A DNA stretch of 46,228 nt from Deltaproteobacteria bacterium (GTDB taxonomy: Bacteria; Desulfobacterota; BSN033; UBA1163): NCBI GenBank assembly GCA_018333535.1, contig JAGXTA010000079.1:1-46228 (forward strand). Reading direction: 5' to 3'. The notes below the pieces were generated by a model that saw nothing but the letters and a program-made list of their open reading frames with translations, ran no database searches and was not told the origin of the DNA. A program made the translations under genes and the position numbers. Below are positions 40,866 through 46,228 of the stretch, in pieces (within the stretch, counting starts at the first letter, position 1; each line of letters starts with the position of its first letter).

Positions 40866-42788
40866 ATGAAACGCAATATCTACTTAAAGAAGAAGTCGCT
40901 GGAGGAGGCAAAGGCTATCTCTTCAAGGCTGGCCGGCCTCATTCAACTTGGAACGGAGACGGTTCCTGTAATACGGGCATTGGGCAGGGTGACCGCCGAG
41001 CCTCTCTTTGCAAAAATTTCTTCGCCCCCTTTCCACTGCGCGGCCATGGATGGAATTGCAGTCAGGGCAGAAGCAACTTATGGAGCCACCGAGGATACTC
41101 CCAAAACGCTTATCGCTGGCAAAGAGGTTTTCTTTGTCAATACAGGCCATCCGATCCCTCTGGGAATGAATGCAGTGATTATGATTGAAGAGGTTCATCA
41201 GATTGATTCCGAAAGGGTGGAAATCAGAGAGGCTGCCCATCCCTGGCAACATGTGAGATCCATCGGTGAAGACATCGTTGCAACGGAGATGGTCTTTCCT
41301 GAAAGCCATAAAATCACATCTTATGATATCGGAGCCTTATTGGCGAGCGGTCATCAAGAGATATGTGTGAAGAAAAAACCGAGGGTTCTGATCCTTCCAA
41401 CCGGATCGGAACTGATAGAACCGGACGAGGTCAATCTTTCGGAGCCGTTATCCAAGATCATCGAGTCCAATTCTTATGTCTTAAGCCATTTGATCTTTGG
41501 AGACGGAGGAGAACCTGTCAGGCACCCCATTGTCAAGGACGATTTCCAGAAGATCAGAGAAGCCCTGCTTTCAAATCATGAAGGGGTTGACCTGATCCTG
41601 ATCATCGCAGGCTCCTCCGCTGGTTCGGAAGACTATACCCGGTCGATCGTTGAAGAATCCGGAGAGGTCTATGCCCATGGTATCTCCATGATGCCCGGGA
41701 AACCGACCCTCCTGGGGAGATTCAAAGACCGGCCCATTATCGGAATCCCCGGATATCCTGTTTCGGCCATCATGGCCTATGAGGAATTGGTGAAACCGAT
41801 TCTTTATCAGGTCATCCATCTTTTCAGACTGGAAAGGCCCAGGATTAAGGTTTCCCCAACCCGAAAGATCCCATCAAAATTGGGAACAGAAGAATTCTTA
41901 AGGGTGAAGGCAGGAAAGGTGGGAGAAAAAATCTATGCCTCTCCCCTTCCCCGTGGTTCCGGGATCATCACCTCTCTGACAAAGGCGGATGGAATCATTC
42001 GAATCCCCTCTCTCTCAGAGGGCCTGGAGGAGAATCAGGAAATAGAGCTGGAACTTCTCAGACCTCTTGAGGAAATCCTGAATACTGTTGTGATGGTGGG
42101 AAGCCATGATCTCACTCTCGACATCCTGGCCAATCTCCTTGGGAAATATTATCCTCCCATCTTTCTCTCCTCCCATTCCGTGGGAAGTTTAGGGGGAATC
42201 CTCGCACTAAAGAGCGGGATCTGTCACATCGCCGGTCTCCACCTTCTCGATCCTGATACAGGTGAATATAATTTTTCTTATATCCGAAACTACTTAAAAG
42301 GGAGCGAAGTCAAGATTTTTAACCTTGTCCATCGTGAGCAGGGTCTGATCGTCCAGCGTAAAAACCCGAAAGGACTCAAGGGTTTGGTGGATCTCCTCCG
42401 GGAGGATATATCCTTTATCAATCGTCAAAAGGGTTCCGGGACCAGAATCCTCCTTGATCATGAACTCAGAGGCCTCTCCATCGATCCGGGTCAGATCAAA
42501 GGATATGAGAAGGAGGAGTTTACGCATATGGCCGTGGCCTCCCTGGTTGCCAGCGGCATAGCCGATGCCGGATTGGGGATTCTGCCTGCGTCCAAGGCGA
42601 TGAATCTCGATTTCATTCCTGTCACAAAGGAGCGTTACGATCTCGTCATCCCATCCATCCACTTCGGAGATGAAAAGATCGGGAAGGTGATCGAGACAGT
42701 TCGCTCTAAAAAGTTTAAAGAAGAAGTCCTTCGGATGGGGGGCTATGATGTATCAAGAACAGGAGAGGAACTACAAATTCCAAGTTAG
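40866..42788 (+). CDS. MoeA-like protein fused to a periplasmic-binding-protein-like domain
   Basis: This 640-aa protein has residues about 1-400 forming a complete MoeA domain: A-M-D-G-I-A-V-R-A near 58, I-M-I-E-E-V, L-P-T-G-S-E-L, I-I-A-G-S-S-A-G-S-E-D, M-P-G-K-P-T and G-I-P-G-Y-P-V-S-A. Residues about 410-635 are a PBP-like domain (L-A-L-K-S-G-I-C-H-I-A-G-L-H-L-L-D, then R-Q-K-G-S-G-T-R, then A-D-A-G-L-G-I), as in ModE- and LysR-type molybdate or cofactor sensors. The motif order is a known fusion in archaea and anaerobes. It could handle tungsten or molybdenum selectively. The Shine-Dalgarno is weak because the preceding repeat reaches the start. Confidence 0.9.
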   Translation: MKRNIYLKKKSLEEAKAISSRLAGLIQLGTETVPVIRALGRVTAEPLFAKISSPPFHCAAMDGIAVRAEATYGATEDTPKTLIAGKEVFFVNTGHPIPLGMNAVIMIEEVHQIDSERVEIREAAHPWQHVRSIGEDIVATEMVFPESHKITSYDIGALLASGHQEICVKKKPRVLILPTGSELIEPDEVNLSEPLSKIIESNSYVLSHLIFGDGGEPVRHPIVKDDFQKIREALLSNHEGVDLILIIAGSSAGSEDYTRSIVEESGEVYAHGISMMPGKPTLLGRFKDRPIIGIPGYPVSAIMAYEELVKPILYQVIHLFRLERPRIKVSPTRKIPSKLGTEEFLRVKAGKVGEKIYASPLPRGSGIITSLTKADGIIRIPSLSEGLEENQEIELELLRPLEEILNTVVMVGSHDLTLDILANLLGKYYPPIFLSSHSVGSLGGILALKSGICHIAGLHLLDPDTGEYNFSYIRNYLKGSEVKIFNLVHREQGLIVQRKNPKGLKGLVDLLREDISFINRQKGSGTRILLDHELRGLSIDPGQIKGYEKEEFTHMAVASLVASGIADAGLGILPASKAMNLDFIPVTKERYDLVIPSIHFGDEKIGKVIETVRSKKFKEEVLRMGGYDVSRTGEELQIPS

Positions 42789-42862
42789 GAGTTCGGAGTT
42801 CAGAGTTCGGAGAAAAAGACGATCATAAACACTCCGAACTCCGAACTAATTACTCCGAACTT
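42784..42862. repeat. AGTTCGGAG-family inverted repeat (moeA2-moaA gap)
   Basis: Tandem GGAGTTCGGAGTTCAGAG and a further GTTCGGAG on the left are mirrored by CTCCGAACTCCGAACT and CTCCGAACT on the right, with a loop around 42815-42825. It is a third intercistronic repeat family in this operon. Confidence 0.7.
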
Positions 42863-42874
42863 TAATTAAAAAAA

Positions 42875-43858
42875 ATGCTATTAGATCCCTATCACAGGAA
42901 AATAAATTACCTTCGCATTTCGGTGACAGACCGTTGTAATCTCCGCTGTCGCTATTGTATGCCGGAGCAGGGACTTCCCCTCACTCCTCATGAAGAAGTG
43001 CTCACCTATGAGGAGATCTTAAGGATCGTCCGTGTTTTTGCGAAAGAAGGAATTTCAAAGATTCGCTTGACTGGCGGGGAACCCCTCGTGCGAAAAGGGA
43101 TCGTTGATTTTGTCTCCCGGCTTTCGGAGATTGAGGAGATCAGGGATTTAAGCCTGACAACCAATGGATTGCTCCTGAAAGATTATGCCGTGGATTTGAA
43201 GCGGGCTGGGCTAAAGAGAATCAACATCAGCCTCGATACTCTCAACCGTGAGAAATTTTCTATGATCACCCGGAGAAATGGCTACGAAAACGTATGGCAT
43301 GGAATTGAAGAAGCGATGAAGGTGTCTCTTTCTCCGATTAAAATCAATATGGTCGCCATTAAGGGGTTCAATGACGATGAGATTGAGTCCTTTGCCCTGC
43401 TGACCCTGCATCACCCGCTCATTGTGCGGTATATTGAGTATATGCCCTCAGGGAATGGGGAGGAATGGAAAGAGGGAAATATTTTAACCGTCCCCGAGAT
43501 AAAATATCGCCTTGAGGAGATGGGAAATCTCATCCCCATTCCTTCGGACCAATGGGATGGCCCTGCCCGCAGGTTTCGTCTTGAAGGGGCGACCGGAGAG
43601 ATCGGATTGATTGGACCGGTAAGCGACCACTTCTGCGGCAATTGCAATCGACTGCGATTGACCCCTGATGGAAAGATTAGAACTTGCCTTTTCTCTGATG
43701 AAGAGATTGATGTAAAGCAATTTCTCAGGAATGGCGGGAGCGACGGGGATTTAAGGGAACAACTTCTTGTGGCGTTAAAAGCGAAGCCGGAGAAACATCA
43801 GATCAATACGCATCAGTTTAAAAAATGCCAGAGAAACATGTCAGCAATAGGAGGATAA
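42875..43858 (+). CDS. moaA: GTP 3',8-cyclase MoaA
   Basis: This 327-aa radical SAM enzyme catalyses the first step of Moco synthesis, converting GTP to 3',8-cyclo-GTP. The N-terminal cluster motif C-N-L-R-C-R-Y-C-M lies at residues about 20-28. I-R-L-T-G-G-E-P-L-V-R is the SAM-binding segment. The C-terminal second cluster is C-G-N-C-N-R-L-R-L-T with a later Cys in I-R-T-C-L-F. The protein ends in the conserved G-G. The ATG is preceded only by A residues with no Shine-Dalgarno, next to a repeat. Confidence 0.95.
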   Translation: MLLDPYHRKINYLRISVTDRCNLRCRYCMPEQGLPLTPHEEVLTYEEILRIVRVFAKEGISKIRLTGGEPLVRKGIVDFVSRLSEIEEIRDLSLTTNGLLLKDYAVDLKRAGLKRINISLDTLNREKFSMITRRNGYENVWHGIEEAMKVSLSPIKINMVAIKGFNDDEIESFALLTLHHPLIVRYIEYMPSGNGEEWKEGNILTVPEIKYRLEEMGNLIPIPSDQWDGPARRFRLEGATGEIGLIGPVSDHFCGNCNRLRLTPDGKIRTCLFSDEEIDVKQFLRNGGSDGDLREQLLVALKAKPEKHQINTHQFKKCQRNMSAIGG

Positions 43859-43866
43859 CAAGGATA

Positions 43867-43999
43867 GAGGAGCGGGGACTACGTCCCCTTGAGGATCGGC
43901 TTATAGCCTTGAGGTAACAGGCAAAAGACAGAATGTTTTGCCTTAAGCCTTAAGCGAAGCGATCCTAAAACGAAGTGCTCCTCAAGTGAAACGCTCCTC
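43867..43999. repeat. GAGGAGCG-family inverted repeat, copy 1 (moaA-moaC gap)
   Basis: GAGGAGCG (43867-43874) pairs with CGCTCCTC (43992-43999). Inside, GGATCG with CGATCC and GGCAAAA with TTTTGCC continue the stem. The motif GTGAAACGCTCCTCAA at the right end recurs in the next gap. Confidence 0.75.
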
Positions 44000-44022
44000 A
44001 ATCTATTATTTGGGAGGAAACC

Positions 44023-44505
44023 ATGCCAAAACTTACCCATTTCGATAAGAAGGGTCGGGCAAAGATGGTTGATGTCAGCGGCAAGGCAGAGACACTGAGG
44101 GAAGCTATTGTCCGGGGATCTATCTTTATGAAGCCCGCAACCTTTAAAAAGATCATGTCCGGCAAGATTGCAAAAGGAGATGTCCTCTCCGTGGCGAAAG
44201 TGGCAGGAATTATGGCAGCAAAAAGAACCTCAGAGATCATCCCCATGTGCCATCCCCTCAATCTCTCCCATGTGGAGGTCAATTTCTTCCCCTTTGAAAA
44301 AGAGAGCCGGATCGATATCGAGGCAAAGGTCAGGATCAAAGCTCAAACCGGAGTGGAAATGGAAGGCCTCGTGGCTGTGGCCGTCGCAGGCTTGACGATT
44401 TATGATATGTGCAAAGCGATTGATCGTGGGATGGTTATTTTTAATATCCACCTGGTCAAAAAAACGGGAGGGAAAAGCGGAACGTATCTCGCAGGGCACA
44501 AATAG
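44023..44505 (+). CDS. moaC: Cyclic pyranopterin monophosphate synthase MoaC
   Basis: This 160-aa enzyme is the second step of Moco synthesis and works with MoaA to form cPMP. Characteristic segments are M-V-D-V-S-G-K near residue 15, K-G-D-V-L-S-V-A-K-V-A-G-I-M-A-A-K-R-T-S near 50-70, the active-site I-P-M-C-H-P-L near 75, and G-V-E-M-E-G-L-V-A-V-A-V-A-G-L-T-I-Y-D-M-C-K (near 110-133). The length is typical. GGGAGG seven bases upstream of the ATG supports the start. It lies between two copies of the GAGGAGCG repeat. Confidence 0.96.
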   Translation: MPKLTHFDKKGRAKMVDVSGKAETLREAIVRGSIFMKPATFKKIMSGKIAKGDVLSVAKVAGIMAAKRTSEIIPMCHPLNLSHVEVNFFPFEKESRIDIEAKVRIKAQTGVEMEGLVAVAVAGLTIYDMCKAIDRGMVIFNIHLVKKTGGKSGTYLAGHK

Positions 44506-44515
44506 GAGCATTTCA

Positions 44516-44624
44516 TTTGAGGAGCGGCCTTGGGCCTTGAGGGAAGAGGCAAAAGAATACCCTCAAACCTCGAGTGAAACGCTCCTCAAGCGGAGCAATC
44601 ATATATTGTGAAGCGCTCCTCAAA
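44516..44624. repeat. GAGGAGCG-family inverted repeat, copy 2 (moaC-MOSC gap)
   Basis: TTTGAGGAGCG (44516-44526) pairs with CGCTCCTCAA (44580-44589), and an extra GCGCTCCTCAAA lies at 44613-44624. CCTTGAGGG and CCCTCAAACC extend the stem. GTGAAACGCTCCTCAA is identical to the right end of copy 1. Confidence 0.75.
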
Positions 44625-44648
44625 CTTTCATGGGCAGACGAGGTAGAA

Positions 44649-45140
44649 ATGAAGGAGATCAACAGAGGCAGAGTTCTGGCTGTTAACATCAGCGAAGAAA
44701 AGGGTACGAAGAAGACCAATATCGGATCGTGTACCCTTCTTAAAGATTTTGGTCTGGAAGGTGATGCTCACGGCGGACCCTGGCACAGGCAGGTAAGCCT
44801 TTTAGCCAATGAATCGGTCGAGAAGATGAAAGCCAAAGGATTGAATGTGGGCTTTGGTGATTTTGCGGAAAATATCACGACAGAAGGCATTGACCTCGTC
44901 AGCCTTCCCATCGGAACGGAGATCCGTATCGGAAACTCCATCGTTCTCCGTGTGACCCAGATTGGAAAGGAGTGCCATGAGCGCTGCGCCATCTACTATC
45001 AGGCAGGGGATTGCGTGATGCCCAAAGAAGGAATCTTCGCTGAAGTCATAAGCGAAGGAGAAGTGAAGATAGGAGATGAAATAATAATCGAAAAATTCGA
45101 AGCACGAAATCCGAAATACGAAACAATCTCAAAATCATAA
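44649..45140 (+). CDS. MOSC domain protein with repeat-derived C-terminus
   Basis: This 163-aa protein has a MOSC domain (molybdenum cofactor sulfurase C-terminal type): R-V-L-A-V-N-I-S near the start, G-L-E-G-D-A-H-G-G-P-W-H-R-Q-V-S-L-L, G-D-F-A-E-N-I-T-T-E-G-I and K-E-C-H-E-R-C with the conserved cysteine. Stand-alone MOSC proteins handle sulfur or Moco and are often next to mogA or moaB. The frame opens at 44574, but the ATG at 44649 has GAGG upstream and starts at the domain. The last residues (F-E-A-R-N-P-K-Y-E-T-I-S-K-S) are encoded by the AAATCCGAA-family repeat, so the native C-terminus was replaced. Confidence 0.88.
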   Translation: MKEINRGRVLAVNISEEKGTKKTNIGSCTLLKDFGLEGDAHGGPWHRQVSLLANESVEKMKAKGLNVGFGDFAENITTEGIDLVSLPIGTEIRIGNSIVLRVTQIGKECHERCAIYYQAGDCVMPKEGIFAEVISEGEVKIGDEIIIEKFEARNPKYETISKS

Positions 45141-45224
45141 ATTCAAATGTTCCAAACTCATTTTGAATTTTTGTCATTCGAGATTTGAATTTGTTTCGGA
45201 TTTCGATATTCGAATTTCGGATTT
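45094..45224. repeat. AAATCCGAA-family inverted repeat, copy 3 (MOSC-mogA junction)
   Basis: From AATTCGAAGCACGAAATCCG to TTCGATATTCGAATTTCGGA with a spacer of about 40 bases. Its left arm lies inside the MOSC reading frame up to the stop at 45140; its right arm ends just before the mogA ribosome binding site. Confidence 0.82.
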
Positions 45225-45233
45225 GAGGGGTTA

Positions 45234-45728
45234 ATGATGTTCAAAGTCGCCATTCTGACTATCAGTGACCGGGGTTCCAAAGGCGAGCGGGGGGATTCGA
45301 GTGGTCCGCTCATTCAGGAGATGATCAAAGACCTGCCTGCTCAAACCATCCATTACGAAATCATCCCTGATGAGAAAGAGCAAATCGTCAAAGCCTTAAA
45401 ATGGTGCGCCGATGAATTGAAGGCGGATCTCATTCTCACCACTGGAGGAACAGGTTTAAGTCCAAGAGATGTAACACCCGATGCAACACTGGAAGTGATT
45501 AAGAAGGAAGTCCCAGGTTTCTCTGAAGCCATGAGGGCTCAAAGTCTAAAAAAGACGCCTCATGCCATGATCTCAAGAGCCATTGTAGGAATCCGTGATT
45601 CAAGTTTAATTGTGAATCTTCCGGGAAGCCCCAAAAGTGTAAAAGAAAATTTAGAAGTGATCCTACCTGCCCTTCCCCACGCCCTCTCCAAATTGAAAGG
45701 CGACCCTTCCGAATGCTGTCAGGAGTGA
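45234..45728 (+). CDS. mogA: Molybdopterin adenylyltransferase, MogA/MoaB family
   Basis: This 164-aa enzyme adenylylates molybdopterin to prepare it for metal insertion by MoeA. The motifs are I-S-D-R-G-S-K-G-E-R-x-D-x-S-G-P (residues about 10-26), I-L-T-T-G-G-T-G-L-S-P-R-D-V-T-P-E/D (near 66-82), S-R-A-I-V-G-I-R and N-L-P-G-S-P-K-S. GAGGGG precedes ATGATG, which gives two near-equivalent starts. It is the last gene of the Moco operon and overlaps the convergent kinase gene by ten bases. Confidence 0.93.
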   Translation: MMFKVAILTISDRGSKGERGDSSGPLIQEMIKDLPAQTIHYEIIPDEKEQIVKALKWCADELKADLILTTGGTGLSPRDVTPDATLEVIKKEVPGFSEAMRAQSLKKTPHAMISRAIVGIRDSSLIVNLPGSPKSVKENLEVILPALPHALSKLKGDPSECCQE

Positions 45729-46228
45729 GCAGATCCATCCAGCACTTCTCGGACGACCTGAAGCATCTCTTTCATATTAAACGGTTTGCTGATAAAGTTT
45801 TTTGCTCCTCCTTCCAAAAAGGTTTTGTGGGAGCCATCCGGCGAATACCCGCTTGTAATGACCACTTTCACCTCCGGATTGATCTGAAGGAGCTCTTCCA
45901 GACACTTCTTTCCACCCATTCCGGGCATGATCAGATCGAGAACAACCAGGGCTATTTCACCCTTCTTCTCCTGATAGAGTTTCAGGGCACTCTCTCCATC
46001 GGAGACTTTGAGCACCGTATAGCCATACTTTGCAAAAATCTGCTCGCCAAGATTCCGGATGGGTTCTTCATCGTCCACCAGCAGGATGGTCTCTGATCCT
46101 CCTTTGAGTTCCTTATCTTCTCTCCACTCCTCCACGCCCCTCCCCTGTTCTGTGACAGGAAAATAAATTCTGAAGGTGGTTCCTTTACCGGGTTCACTCT
46201 CGCAGAGGATATACCCTTCATGGCTTTT
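45719..46228 (-). CDS. Hybrid histidine kinase, C-terminal part (HATPase end plus receiver), cut by window edge
   Basis: 169 codons enter from the right edge. The first part, G-Y-I-L-C-E-S-E-P-G-K-G-T-T-F-R-I-Y-F-P, is the last strand and G2 box of an HATPase domain. After a short linker comes a CheY-like receiver: L-L-V-D-D-E-E near residue 50, the phospho-acceptor in V-L-D-L-I-M-P-G-M-G, V-I-T-S-G-Y and the lysine in F-I-S-K-P-F. The frame is continuous across 46135, so the receiver is not a separate gene. The N-terminal sensor lies outside the window. It overlaps mogA tail-to-tail by ten bases. Confidence 0.9.
   Translation of the reverse strand, partial: KSHEGYILCESEPGKGTTFRIYFPVTEQGRGVEEWREDKELKGGSETILLVDDEEPIRNLGEQIFAKYGYTVLKVSDGESALKLYQEKKGEIALVVLDLIMPGMGGKKCLEELLQINPEVKVVITSGYSPDGSHKTFLEGGAKNFISKPFNMKEMLQVVREVLDGSAHS

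Noticed and set aside
45719-46135. Separate stand-alone response regulator starting at 46135
   Set aside because: The frame continues without a stop to the window edge and encodes the end of an HATPase domain, so it is the C-terminus of a hybrid kinase.

Overview
The window looks like a chromosomal contig from an anaerobic, probably metagenome-derived Desulfobacterota (deltaproteobacterial) organism. The evidence is a TRAP transporter, the anaerobic glycerol-3-phosphate dehydrogenase GlpABC, a cyclodeaminase of folate C1 metabolism, very large PAS/GAF hybrid histidine kinases, a sigma-54 promoter and a full molybdenum cofactor operon. Base composition is moderate except for katG, which is visibly G+C-rich. 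No rRNA, tRNA or CRISPR was seen. The taxonomic guess is inference only. LAYOUT, left to right. (1) 1-5.9 kb: the start of a DUF4338/DruA-like protein cut by the window edge, an HU protein, a cyclodeaminase-hisC pair, and a dctPQM TRAP operon with a strong terminator-like hairpin between dctP and dctQ. (2) 5.9-14.2 kb: a 206-bp MITE-like element touching the dctM stop codon; a minus-strand group of an excisionase-type HTH, a 1423-aa hybrid histidine kinase, a small membrane protein and a PLD-like protein with degenerate catalytic residues, headed by a consensus -24/-12 promoter; then a bifunctional-nuclease-family protein, a hotdog thioesterase and a PAS histidine kinase. (3) 14.4-27.7 kb: a glycerol-3-phosphate region. 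It has glpABC on the plus strand and, on the minus strand, a LacI-regulated operon with a TIM-barrel isomerase, a UgpBAEC-like ABC importer and a HAD-IIA phosphatase. An accessory patch lies between the two halves: a MazF/RHH toxin-antitoxin pair with a 16-bp perfect operator palindrome, two unrecognised small proteins and a MITE nested in another palindrome. (4) 27.9-35.9 kb: a second ABC importer (FbpABC type), an IS66-like MITE, a Fur/PerR-type regulator and katG. (5) 36-39 kb: a GSU2403-type nucleotidyltransferase behind a 12-bp palindrome, a broken deoC remnant, and a B12-binding radical SAM protein. (6) 39.1-45.7 kb: a Moco riboswitch with an overlapping antiterminator and terminator, then moeA, moeA-PBP fusion, moaA, moaC, MOSC protein and mogA. 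(7) The right edge holds the C-terminus of another hybrid histidine kinase. HOW THE PARTS WORK TOGETHER. The UgpBAEC-like importer could supply glycerol-3-phosphate to GlpABC. The Moco operon makes cofactor under feedback from its own riboswitch. The most distinctive feature is non-coding: nearly every intercistronic gap in the glp and Moco operons is filled by a long imperfect inverted repeat. Two of the families recur across the window, and one copy supplies the C-terminal codons of a CDS. Together with three MITE-like elements that have recognisable target duplications, this shows heavy colonisation of operon gaps by small non-autonomous repeats.
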